NCBI GenBank assembly: GCA_949291115.1
Contig: CASETY010000012.1
Location: 1 to 34,951, forward strand
Source: an uncultured bacterium
GTDB lineage: Bacteria > Bacillota_I > Bacilli_A > Acholeplasmatales > Anaeroplasmataceae
Length of the DNA: 34,951 nucleotides
Direction of reading: 5' to 3'
Shown: piece by piece, positions 13,980 to 21,859 of the stretch
Layout of the letters: each line of letters begins with the position of its first letter
Position numbering within the stretch: the stretch's first letter is position 1
Position numbers and translations under genes: made by a program
The notes under the pieces: generated by a model
Database searches by the model: none
Told to the model about the DNA's origin: nothing
The model's input: only the letters and a program-made list of their open reading frames with translations

Positions 13980-15899
13980 ATGAAAAAGCCGTTTTATTTA
14001 TCGACTGCGATTGCCTATACATCATCAAAACCACATATTGGTAATGTTTATGAGGCAATTTTAGCAGATGCGATTTGTCGTTATAAAAGAAATCAAGGTT
14101 TTGATGTTTATTTTCAAACTGGAACTGATGAACATGGTGAAAAAATTGAATTAAAAGCTAAAGAAGCTAATGTTTTACCACAAGCTTATGTTGATAAGGT
14201 TGCGCAAGGTATTTATGATATTTATAAATTAATGGATGTTAGTTTTGATAAGTTCGTAAGAACAACAAATAAGTATCATGAAGAACAAGTTCAAAAAGCT
14301 TTTGATAAGTTACTTAAAAAAGGTGATATCTATAAAGGTTTTTATGAAGGGCCTTACTGTGTAAGTTGTGAATCTTTCTTCACCGAAAAAGACTTAGTAG
14401 ATGGTTGTTGTCCTGACTGTGGTAGAAAGGTTGAACTAAAAAAGGAAGAAGCATATTTTTTAAAGCTAACTCCTTATCAAGAACGTTTAGTTGAGTATAT
14501 TAAATCACATCCTCATTTTATTGAACCAGAATCAAGAAAAAATGAAATGCTTAATAACTTTTTAAAAGAGCCATTACCTGATTTATGCGTTTCAAGAACT
14601 TCTTATACATGGGGTGTAAAGGTTAAAACTGATCCTAAACATGTTATTTATGTATGGATTGATGCACTTTTAAATTATGTAACTGGTCTTGGCTATGATG
14701 TTGATGGTAATAATAAAGAAACATTTAATAAATTTTGGCCTTGTGATATTCATTTAATTGGTAAAGATATTTTAAGATTCCATACTATTTATTGGCCAAT
14801 TATTTTAATGGCTTTAGACTTACCTTTACCAAAACAAATTTTTGGTCATCCTTGGATTTTAATGAATCATGGTAAGATGTCTAAGAGTAAAGGTAATGTT
14901 ATTTACGCTGATGACTTAGTTGATTTATTTGGCGTAGATGCTGTTAGATATTATGTATTACATGAAATACCATTTGCTCAAGATGGCAATATTACTTATG
15001 AATTAGTAACAGAAAGAAATAATACTGATTTAGCTAATGTTTTAGGTAATTTAGTAAGTAGAACAATTAGTATGGCTAATAAATATTTTGATGGTCATAT
15101 TAATAAAAAAGAATTAACTAATTCTTATTCTTTAGAAGTAGTTGAAGTTATTAAAAATAGCGTTATTAATTATCAAGAAAATATGGATAATTTTAAAGTT
15201 CAAAACGCTATTGATGAAGTATTTAATATTTTTAGAAGAGCTAACAAATATATTGATGAAACTAAGCCTTGGGCTTTAGCTAAAGAAGATAGCCAAAAAG
15301 ATTTACTAGAAGAAGTATTATATGTTTTATTAGAATCTATTAGGATTGGAGCATTATTGATTAATAATATTATGCCAACATCTTCTTTAAAAATGTTAGA
15401 AGCTTTAAATATTAAAGATTTTAAATATGATGATAATAGTTTTGGTCTAGTTTCTTCTTATCAAGTAGTTAAAGAAGTGGCTCCTTTATTTAAACGTTTA
15501 GATGTTAATAAAGATGTTATGGAACATGTTTTAGCTAAAGAAAACAAAAAAGAAGAAAAAGTAGAAGTTAAAGAAGAAAATTTAATTTCTATTGATGATT
15601 TTAGCAAGGTTGAATTAGTAGTTGGTAAAATTTTAGAGGCTAAAGTTCATCCAAATGCTAAAAAATTATTAGTATTTAAAGTTGATATTGGTACCGAAGT
15701 TAGACAAATAGTTTCTGGTATTCAAGCTTATTATAAACCGGAAGAATTAATTGGTAAGAAAGTAGTAGTAGTTAAAAACTTAAAACCAATTAATTTAAGA
15801 GGAGAAGATTCTGCTGGCATGTTACTATGTGCTAGTGATGATAAAGAATTAGAATTGCTAAATGTCAATAATTTAAATCCGGGAGCGAAGGTAAGTTAA
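13980..15899 (+). CDS. metG: Methionyl-tRNA synthetase
   Basis: Charges tRNA-Met with methionine, an essential cytoplasmic enzyme. The protein has 639 residues with the full bacterial layout. The class I HIGH motif appears as PHIGN near residues 18-22. A zinc knuckle (CVSCESFF, then CCPDCGR, residues about 127-149) lies in the connective peptide. The KMSKSKGN loop is near 299-306, an anticodon-binding helical domain follows to about 520, and a C-terminal EMAP-like tRNA-binding domain (about 540-639, DDFSKVELVVGKILEA onward) enables dimerisation. A charged linker rich in lysine and glutamate joins the last two domains. Only one base separates it from the YitT gene, so they are probably cotranscribed. 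AAAGGAG precedes the ATG. Confidence 0.97.
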   Translation: MKKPFYLSTAIAYTSSKPHIGNVYEAILADAICRYKRNQGFDVYFQTGTDEHGEKIELKAKEANVLPQAYVDKVAQGIYDIYKLMDVSFDKFVRTTNKYHEEQVQKAFDKLLKKGDIYKGFYEGPYCVSCESFFTEKDLVDGCCPDCGRKVELKKEEAYFLKLTPYQERLVEYIKSHPHFIEPESRKNEMLNNFLKEPLPDLCVSRTSYTWGVKVKTDPKHVIYVWIDALLNYVTGLGYDVDGNNKETFNKFWPCDIHLIGKDILRFHTIYWPIILMALDLPLPKQIFGHPWILMNHGKMSKSKGNVIYADDLVDLFGVDAVRYYVLHEIPFAQDGNITYELVTERNNTDLANVLGNLVSRTISMANKYFDGHINKKELTNSYSLEVVEVIKNSVINYQENMDNFKVQNAIDEVFNIFRRANKYIDETKPWALAKEDSQKDLLEEVLYVLLESIRIGALLINNIMPTSSLKMLEALNIKDFKYDDNSFGLVSSYQVVKEVAPLFKRLDVNKDVMEHVLAKENKKEEKVEVKEENLISIDDFSKVELVVGKILEAKVHPNAKKLLVFKVDIGTEVRQIVSGIQAYYKPEELIGKKVVVVKNLKPINLRGEDSAGMLLCASDDKELELLNVNNLNPGAKVS

Positions 15900-15900
15900 A

Positions 15901-16776
15901 ATGAACCCGGCTAGATGGAAAGATGATGCGTTTAGAGTAACGATAGTTATCGTAACAGCGGCAATTTACTGTTTAGGTTTAGTTTGGTTTTTAGAACCAG
16001 CACAAGTATATTCGGCAGGGGTAACTGGTTTATCACAAATTATAAAAAGATTATTAGATAGTGTTTATGAAATACCACTTGGTGTCTATACCTTAGTTTT
16101 AAATGTTCCTCTTTTTATATATGGTTGGCGTAAGGTTTCTAGACGCTTTGCTATCTATTCAGTTATTTCAGTAATTGTCCAAACTATTATGACTTTAGAT
16201 TTTTTACCAGTTCCTGATTTAGGATTAGATCCAATGGAAAATCAGCTTACTTATGCGATTATTGGTGGGTTAATCACTGGGGTTGCTTGTGGTATAGCTT
16301 TACGTTTTGGCACTTCTACTGGTGGGCTAGATATTTTAGGTCAAGTATTAGCTATTGAAAAGAACATTTCAATTGGTATTTTCACAATGATTGCGAATAT
16401 TTTAATTGCGATCATTGGTGGTGCTGTTGTAAGTCATTCATGGCCTATTGCTTTTTATTCATGTATAAGAATCATATTAACTAGTGTAGCGATTGATAAA
16501 ATTCATACGGCTTATAATCATGTAAAATTAAATATTATTTCTACTAGCGTTGATGGTATGTTAGAAGAGCTTTTAGCTATGCATAGAGGTTGTACAATGA
16601 TTCCTGTTGAGGGTGCTTATTCACACCAAAAGAAGTTTGACTTAATTATGGTTGTTTCTTCTTATGAGCTTGAAAAAGCGGTAGCTATTTGTAAGAAACA
16701 TGATCCACATTGCTTTATTATTGTTGAACCGGTTAAGAGACTATATGGTAATTATACAAGGAAGTCTATTGTTTAA
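15901..16776 (+). CDS. YitT family membrane protein (DUF161 + DUF2179)
   Basis: A 291-residue protein with five or six membrane segments in the first 200 residues, including the family motifs FLEPAQVYSAGVTGLSQI near 30-47 and RFGTSTGGLDILGQV near 138-152. A small cytoplasmic DUF2179 domain at the C-terminus ends with DPHCFIIVEPVKRLYGNY. YitT proteins are widespread in Firmicutes with no settled function. The ATG follows the metG stop after one base, so translation is coupled. In Bacillus the gene after metS is a TatD nuclease, so this neighbour differs from the ancestral order. Confidence 0.88.
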   Translation: MNPARWKDDAFRVTIVIVTAAIYCLGLVWFLEPAQVYSAGVTGLSQIIKRLLDSVYEIPLGVYTLVLNVPLFIYGWRKVSRRFAIYSVISVIVQTIMTLDFLPVPDLGLDPMENQLTYAIIGGLITGVACGIALRFGTSTGGLDILGQVLAIEKNISIGIFTMIANILIAIIGGAVVSHSWPIAFYSCIRIILTSVAIDKIHTAYNHVKLNIISTSVDGMLEELLAMHRGCTMIPVEGAYSHQKKFDLIMVVSSYELEKAVAICKKHDPHCFIIVEPVKRLYGNYTRKSIV

Positions 16777-16797
16777 TAGATTTTTATGTAGTATAAT
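16769..16797 (+). promoter_or_regulatory. Promoter of the 76-residue membrane protein gene
   Basis: TTGTTT (16769-16774) and TATAAT (16792-16797) are separated by 17 bases. The -35 box overlaps the end of the YitT gene and a weak hairpin (TCTATT/AATAGA) that may also attenuate read-through from metG. Confidence 0.65.
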
Positions 16798-16817
16798 AAA
16801 AAAAGAGGTGAAAAGTA

Positions 16818-17048
16818 ATGGCATTCGACAAAAAATTTAATGAATGTTCTCGTTTAGTACAAATTTTATTATTATTAATTCCAATTGTAAACTGGGTAAC
16901 AGAAATTTTAGTACGTGTTAGTGCATTCATTAGAAAACCAAGCTTAAAAACAACTTTAGGTTTAATCTTTGGTGTTATTTTAGGTGTTGGTTTAGGTTGG
17001 TTAGATTTAATTTGGGTATTATTATTTAACCATTTATGTCTTGCTTAA
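16818..17048 (+). CDS. 76-residue membrane microprotein, function unknown
   Basis: I do not recognise this protein beyond a general likeness to unnamed small membrane proteins of gut Bacilli. Two hydrophobic helices (about residues 13-38 and 46-72) are linked by a short basic turn (FIRKPSLKTT), predicting a hairpin with both ends on one side of the membrane. Two cysteines lie near the ends (10 and 74). It is a single-gene unit: its own promoter, an AGAGGTGA site ahead of the ATG, and a perfect palindromic terminator 3 bases after the stop. Its codons (TTC, AAC, CGT, GGT, ATC present) resemble those of rplM/rpsI rather than its flanks, which hints at strong expression. Secretion-stress, bacteriocin-like or channel roles are all possible. 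Confidence 0.75.
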   Translation: MAFDKKFNECSRLVQILLLLIPIVNWVTEILVRVSAFIRKPSLKTTLGLIFGVILGVGLGWLDLIWVLLFNHLCLA

Positions 17049-17051
17049 TTT

Positions 17052-17080
17052 AAAAGGGAAAATTTTCCCTTTTATTTTTT
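17052..17080 (+). terminator. Terminator of the 76-residue membrane protein gene
   Basis: A perfect 22-base palindrome at 17052-17073 (AAAAGGG arms with an AAAATTTT centre) is followed by A and a T-run. Confidence 0.85.
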
Positions 17081-17104
17081 TAAACAAAGAAAGGAGTGTT
17101 TAAG

Positions 17105-18622
17105 ATGGTAATTTTAAATAAATTAAAAGAAGGCCTTTTAGCGATATTACCTATTTATGTAATAATCATGATTTTAAATTTTACACCCCTTTTAACTTTA
17201 ACTAATAATGAAATAATAGCTTTTAGTGTAGCGGCTGTTATGGCTATTATTGGTATTTCGTTATTTAATGTTGGTAGTGAGGTAGCGATGACTAAAATGG
17301 GGAAAACCTTAGGTAGCTCGTTAACGAAAAAAGGGAAAATGTCATTATTATTAATTATCATTTTTGTGATGGCCTTGTTGCTCACTATTGCTGAACCAGA
17401 TTTAAAGGTTTTAGCTAATCAACTAGAAACTTTAATTAATCCTACTTTAATTTTAGTTTTAGTTGGCTTAGGAGTTGGCCTTTTTGCGATGCTAGCTGTT
17501 TTAAGAATGATTTTTAGAATTAGTTATTCTAAAATTATGATTTTCTTATATGCTTTATTGTTTGGCCTTTCGATTTTAGTTATTTATAGTAATAATGATA
17601 ATTTAATTCCTTTTATAATGGATTCTAGCGGGGTTACGACGGGAGCGATTACGGTACCTTTCTTATTATCATTAGGTGTTGGTATTTCACAAGTTATTGC
17701 GAAGAAAAGTGAAAAGGATATGGCGTTTGGTTTAATGGGCATTTGTTCCATGGGTGCGATTATTGTAATGCTTGTCGTTGGTATCTTTTTAGACTCTTCT
17801 TTAACTTATACTGTGCCCGATTATTCTTTAAATTCTAATTTGTGGTTAAGTATTTGGGATAATTTACAAAGCGCTTTCTTAGAAATTTTATTATCACTTA
17901 CAATTATTTTTATTTTCTTTTTAATTTGCAACTTTATTTTTATTAAATTAGAGAAGAAGAAGTTGTTACAATTAGTTATTGGTTTAGTTTATACTTTGCT
18001 AGGCTTAACTTTCTTTTTAGCGGCTGTGGAAACTGGTTTTATGCCGGTTGGTTATCGAATTGGAATGGAACTTGCGACTGTAAGTGAAGAAGCTATTTTA
18101 ATATTTAGTTTTATTGTTGGTGCTGTATCTGTTTTAGCTGAACCAGCTATTCATGTTTTAGTTAAACAAGTTAATGAAGTTACTTCTGGTTCCGTTTCTA
18201 AAAAGGTATTATTGATTGCGTTAATAATTGGGGTAGGTTTATCGTTGGTTTTGGCTATTTTAAGAATTATTTATGACTTTAATATTATGTATTACTTAGT
18301 GCCTGGCTTCATGATTGTCTTATTATTGACATTCTTTGTTCCAAAGGTATATGTAACAATTGCTTTTGATTCTGGTGGCGTTGCAGCTGGAGCAATGACA
18401 TCGTCATTTATGTTACCACTTGCGATTGGTGCTTGTATTGTTTTTCAAGATGAGAGTAGAGTAATATATGATGCTTTTGGTATTGTGACGATGGTAGCCT
18501 TAGTACCAATGATTATTGTTCTTTTAGTAGGTTTATTTTACATCATTAAAGATGAAAGAACACTTAAACGTCAAGTTGAAAAGATTCTTAAAAAAGATGA
18601 TGAAATCATCATTAAATTTTGA
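17105..18622 (+). CDS. DUF1538 family membrane protein (putative permease)
   Basis: A 505-residue protein with about 12-14 membrane segments and a visible internal duplication. DSSGVTTGAITVPFLL near residue 173 and DSGGVAAGAMTSSFML near 422 are equivalent loops about 249 residues apart, the hallmark of the tandem DUF1538 fold. These glycine/threonine re-entrant-like loops probably form the transport path. The family is poorly characterised; the two PII-like proteins that follow suggest a transporter whose activity is set by small cytoplasmic nucleotide sensors, as AmtB is by GlnK. ATG 17105 is used because AAGGAG lies 8 bases before it; an upstream GTG overlaps that site. The stop overlaps the ribosome binding site of the next gene. 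Confidence 0.82.
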   Translation: MVILNKLKEGLLAILPIYVIIMILNFTPLLTLTNNEIIAFSVAAVMAIIGISLFNVGSEVAMTKMGKTLGSSLTKKGKMSLLLIIIFVMALLLTIAEPDLKVLANQLETLINPTLILVLVGLGVGLFAMLAVLRMIFRISYSKIMIFLYALLFGLSILVIYSNNDNLIPFIMDSSGVTTGAITVPFLLSLGVGISQVIAKKSEKDMAFGLMGICSMGAIIVMLVVGIFLDSSLTYTVPDYSLNSNLWLSIWDNLQSAFLEILLSLTIIFIFFLICNFIFIKLEKKKLLQLVIGLVYTLLGLTFFLAAVETGFMPVGYRIGMELATVSEEAILIFSFIVGAVSVLAEPAIHVLVKQVNEVTSGSVSKKVLLIALIIGVGLSLVLAILRIIYDFNIMYYLVPGFMIVLLLTFFVPKVYVTIAFDSGGVAAGAMTSSFMLPLAIGACIVFQDESRVIYDAFGIVTMVALVPMIIVLLVGLFYIIKDERTLKRQVEKILKKDDEIIIKF

Positions 18623-18630
18623 GGTGTATG

Positions 18631-18993
18631 ATGGCTAGGAAAACTGAAGAATATAAAAAAATAAAATTACTTGTTAGCATTATTCCCCCTAATAAATCAT
18701 CTTTATTTATGGATATTATTGAAAAATATGAGGTCAATTATCATTTGAAGTTACAAGGGGAAAGTGCTATATCTGCAGAAATGCGCGAAATGCTAGGCTT
18801 GAATGAACATCATAAAGATATTCTTTTAAGTTTTATTAGAGAAAATGAAGTTAAAAAATGTATTTTAGAATTAGAAGACCGTTTTAGTAATTATAAAAGT
18901 GGAGGAATAGCTTTTAGCATTCCTTTAGAAAGCATTATTGGTAAAAGAAATTATTTATTTTTAGCTAATTTAGGTGGTGGTAAACGTGGATAA
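18631..18993 (+). CDS. PII-like signalling protein 1 (DUF1538-associated)
   Basis: A 120-residue PII-superfamily protein, somewhat divergent. The ferredoxin-like beta-alpha-beta repeats fit IKLLVSIIPPNKSSLFMDIIEKYEV at the N-terminus, an expected T-loop segment near 38-55 (GESAISAEMREMLGL), a second strand (KDILLSFIR), and the B-loop-like YKSGGIAFSIPLE near 91-103. The classical GlnB uridylylation tyrosine context is absent. GAGGTG is 4 bases from ATG 18631, which is why this start is chosen over the ATG three bases earlier. Its end overlaps the next PII gene by 8 bases. Predicted role: binding a nucleotide and controlling the DUF1538 protein, perhaps as a heteromer with PII-like protein 2. 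Confidence 0.75.
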   Translation: MARKTEEYKKIKLLVSIIPPNKSSLFMDIIEKYEVNYHLKLQGESAISAEMREMLGLNEHHKDILLSFIRENEVKKCILELEDRFSNYKSGGIAFSIPLESIIGKRNYLFLANLGGGKRG

Positions 18994-19318
18994 TAAATTA
19001 TCGTTGATTATTACAATTGTAAATAGTGGTTATAGTGAAGATGTTGTTAATAGTCTAAGAGAAAAGGGAGCAAAGGGCGCAACCATTTTAAGTGGAAATG
19101 GTAGTGTTAGACCAGAAGCTGAAAAGTTATATGGTATTCAAATTCATCCTGAAAAAGAAATATTATTAATCACGGTGGCCACTTCTTTAGTAGATGAATT
19201 ATTAAAAGTTGTTTATGAAAAATATGGACAAACTTCAGAAGCACAGGGAGTTGCGTTTAGTCTACCAATTGAAGATGCTAGTGAAAATTTATATGCACAG
19301 TATGATATGAAGGCTTAG
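18986..19318 (+). CDS. PII-like signalling protein 2 (P-II family)
   Basis: A 110-residue P-II family protein, closer to consensus than its neighbour. It shows NKLSLIITIVNSGYSEDVVNSLREKGAKGATIL at residues 2-34 (the core beta-alpha unit), a T-loop region near 35-50 (SGNGSVRPEAEKLYG), and the AQGVAFSLPIED nucleotide-pocket strand near 87-98. It lacks the GlnB tyrosine motif, so regulation by uridylylation is unlikely. GTG 18986 is preferred as start because AGGTGG precedes it at suitable distance; two earlier in-frame GTG codons fall inside that site. It overlaps the first PII gene by 8 bases and is the last gene before a terminator. Trimer formation is expected from the family. Confidence 0.82.
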   Translation: MDNKLSLIITIVNSGYSEDVVNSLREKGAKGATILSGNGSVRPEAEKLYGIQIHPEKEILLITVATSLVDELLKVVYEKYGQTSEAQGVAFSLPIEDASENLYAQYDMKA

Positions 19319-19330
19319 GCCTTCTTTTTT
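19309..19330 (+). terminator. Terminator of the DUF1538-PII operon
   Basis: GAAGGC (19309-19314) and GCCTTC (19319-19324) pair around a TTAG loop that includes the stop codon. A T-run follows. Its loop and layout resemble the ktrBA terminator. Confidence 0.8.
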
Positions 19331-19403
19331 AGTTAAGTAATTTAAATTATTAACTATTTTTTTTGAATAAATAGTGTTAAAATTATCAAAAGGAGCAAAT
19401 GAT

Positions 19404-21827
19404 ATGAAGAGATTTTATAAATTAATATTAATTTTAGGCTTAATAGTTTTAAGTACTTTAAGCTTAGTTGCTTGTAATTTTAATAATAATAGTGATGAGA
19501 ATAATGATGATAAAACTAATGAAAATAAAAATGAATATGTAATTAGTTTTGATACGGTAGGTGGTTCATCTATTAATAATGTAACAGTTATTGAAGGTGA
19601 AAAATTAGTGAGACCTACCGATCCCACTAAAGAAAATGCGATTTTTTTAGATTGGTATGTCGATAATGAATATAATAATGTATATGATTTTGATAGTCCG
19701 GTTTATAGTAGTTTTACCTTATATGCCAAGTGGGAAGAAAAAGCAGTTTCTACTTATTATACTGTCATTTTTAATACTAATGGTGGTTCATTAATTGGTA
19801 GTTTAAAGGTACTAGAAAACACTAAAATTTCTAAGCCAACTGAGCCAATTAAAGATGGTTATATATTTGGTGGTTGGTATTTAGATAGTAATTTTACTAC
19901 TTTTTATGATTTTGATTCTTTAGTAAATGAAAATTTAACTTTATACGCTAAATGGATAAAAGAAACAATTTTTTATACGGTAAGTTTTGATACGGTAGGT
20001 GGTTCTAAAATTGAACAAGTTAGAGTAGAGGCAGGAAGTTTGTTAGAAGAAAAAGAACCTACTAAAGAAGGCTTTAGCTTTGCTGGTTGGTATTTAGATA
20101 GTGCTTATCAAAATAAGTATGATTTTAATAAACCAATTGATAGAAATTTAACTTTATATGCAAAATGGGAAGAAATTATTGTTAGTGCTAATTTAATTAG
20201 TGAAATTAATGGCAATAATGAAAATATTAGTTTAATTATTAACAGTGATTTAAATGGGGTAGAAGTTTCGTATAAGCTTACTAATAGTGATACATTTACT
20301 AAGGTTGATAATGAACTAATTAGGGTAGTTGATGGTAAAGTTAGATGTGATATTGTTGGTTTAAAGGCTAGCAAATATGATGTTAAAGTTAAAGATGGCT
20401 TAAAAGAAGAAGTTAAAAATAATGTTGAAGTATTGGCTTATGATCGTTCTGGCTATGCATTCTTTAAAAACGATAGTGTTGGTGCATATAATCAAGATGG
20501 CACTTTAAAAGAAGATGCTTTAATAATATATGTATCTAATCAAACAAAAAATACAGTTGAAGCTAAAATAAATGGTAAAACTTATACTGGTTTAGTTAAT
20601 ATATTACAAAATGTTAGAAATAGTAAAGTACCAGTGGTAATTCGTATTTTAGATAAAATAACAACTAATCAGTGGCAAGTAAAAGATGATGCACCGCGTT
20701 TAGCTGATGGTTCAAATTATAAAACAAATGCTGAATTAGAAGCTTTTGTAACTAATACTTATGAAACAACTTATGGTGAAAATCTAGTCGGTCTAAGATC
20801 TAAACTGACTTTTACCGGTTATAAATCATTAGAATATATAACGACAACAACAGGAATTGCCAAAAAATCAGAAAGAAATGATACCTCTAAAAAAGAAACA
20901 AAGTATAATAAAGATAAATATAGTGCCATTAAAGGTAAAGAAGTCTATGATGATGATTCATATAACAATATGTTAGATATTGAAGAAGCTAAAAATGTAA
21001 CTTTAGAAGGTATTGGTACGACGGCTGAATTCTTTCAATTTGGTTTAACTTGGAAAAAATGTAATAATATTGAAGTTAGAAATATTACTTTTAGTAATAC
21101 TACTGAAGATGGTTGTTCATTTGAAGGAGCTAATGGTAGTGAAGATAAATATGGTTATTATTTTATTCACCATAATACTTTCAATCGTGGTAAAAATAAC
21201 TGGGACATATCTGGCGAACGTGATAAAGCTGAAGGCGATGGTTCAATGGATTTTAAATATCTTCATAATGTTAGTGTGGCTTATAATCGTTTTAATAATC
21301 CGCATAAAACAAGTTTAGTTGGTGGTTCTGATGGTAATATTCAATATAACTTCACTTTCCATCATAATTATTATAATGAAGTAGAATCTAGACTTCCTTT
21401 AGGTAGACAAGCTAATATGCATATCTATAATAATTATTTTTATAAAGTATCTTCATCAAGTGTTGATTTAAGGGCGGGAGCTTATGCTTTTTTAGAAAAG
21501 AATTATTTTGAGGATTCAACATTACCACGAACAAGAAAGAAAGATGATGACTATGGTGTTGCTGTAATTAAAGCTTATGATAATTATGTCGATGATAAGT
21601 CATCTTTACCTAGTGATAATTATAATGCTTGGCAAAAAGTTGATAGTAGAACAGCTATAGTAAAGAATAATTGTAATATTTTAGGTATTGATTATTCATT
21701 ATTTGATACAAATAGTGAATTATTCTATTATGATAGTGTCAATGAATGTAGTGATGTTTTAAATTTAACAGCTGCAAAAGATGTCAAAAATGAAGTAATT
21801 AATAATGCTGGTGTTCTGACTAGATAA
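19404..21827 (+). CDS. Lipoprotein pectate lyase (PL1-like) with three InlB-type repeats
   Basis: An 807-residue exported enzyme that should cut pectin by beta-elimination at the cell surface. A lipobox LSLVAC at residues 19-24 gives a lipid-anchored Cys24, followed by an acidic/Asn-rich linker. Three InlB/Flg_new beta-repeats (about 45-112, 117-185, 191-259), each ending LYAKW, are spacers or binders. A fibronectin/Ig-like region follows (about 262-345), then a parallel beta-helix pectate lyase (about 345-765) with EGDGSMDFKY, FTFHHNYYNEVESRLPLGR and HIYNNYF. The last two match the PL1 catalytic Arg and strand motifs (RxPxxR), here with Leu in the usual PR position. AAGGAG lies 8 bases before ATG 19404. 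Monocistronic. Confidence 0.87.
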   Translation: MKRFYKLILILGLIVLSTLSLVACNFNNNSDENNDDKTNENKNEYVISFDTVGGSSINNVTVIEGEKLVRPTDPTKENAIFLDWYVDNEYNNVYDFDSPVYSSFTLYAKWEEKAVSTYYTVIFNTNGGSLIGSLKVLENTKISKPTEPIKDGYIFGGWYLDSNFTTFYDFDSLVNENLTLYAKWIKETIFYTVSFDTVGGSKIEQVRVEAGSLLEEKEPTKEGFSFAGWYLDSAYQNKYDFNKPIDRNLTLYAKWEEIIVSANLISEINGNNENISLIINSDLNGVEVSYKLTNSDTFTKVDNELIRVVDGKVRCDIVGLKASKYDVKVKDGLKEEVKNNVEVLAYDRSGYAFFKNDSVGAYNQDGTLKEDALIIYVSNQTKNTVEAKINGKTYTGLVNILQNVRNSKVPVVIRILDKITTNQWQVKDDAPRLADGSNYKTNAELEAFVTNTYETTYGENLVGLRSKLTFTGYKSLEYITTTTGIAKKSERNDTSKKETKYNKDKYSAIKGKEVYDDDSYNNMLDIEEAKNVTLEGIGTTAEFFQFGLTWKKCNNIEVRNITFSNTTEDGCSFEGANGSEDKYGYYFIHHNTFNRGKNNWDISGERDKAEGDGSMDFKYLHNVSVAYNRFNNPHKTSLVGGSDGNIQYNFTFHHNYYNEVESRLPLGRQANMHIYNNYFYKVSSSSVDLRAGAYAFLEKNYFEDSTLPRTRKKDDDYGVAVIKAYDNYVDDKSSLPSDNYNAWQKVDSRTAIVKNNCNILGIDYSLFDTNSELFYYDSVNECSDVLNLTAAKDVKNEVINNAGVLTR

Positions 21828-21830
21828 ATA

Positions 21831-21858
21831 AAAAATCTCCTTGTAAGGAGATTTTTTT
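21831..21858. terminator. Bidirectional terminator between the pectate lyase and the ABC exporter
   Basis: AAAAATCTCC (21831-21840) and GGAGATTTTT (21847-21856) form a perfect 10-bp stem with a short loop. T-runs follow in both directions, suiting the two convergent genes. Confidence 0.8.
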
Positions 21859-21859
21859 G

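Noticed and set aside
21070-21318. Hydrophobic 82-codon frame inside the pectate lyase gene, same strand, shifted
   Set aside because: It is a frame-shifted reading of the lyase's conserved beta-helix; the main frame is fully supported and no ribosome binding site is seen.
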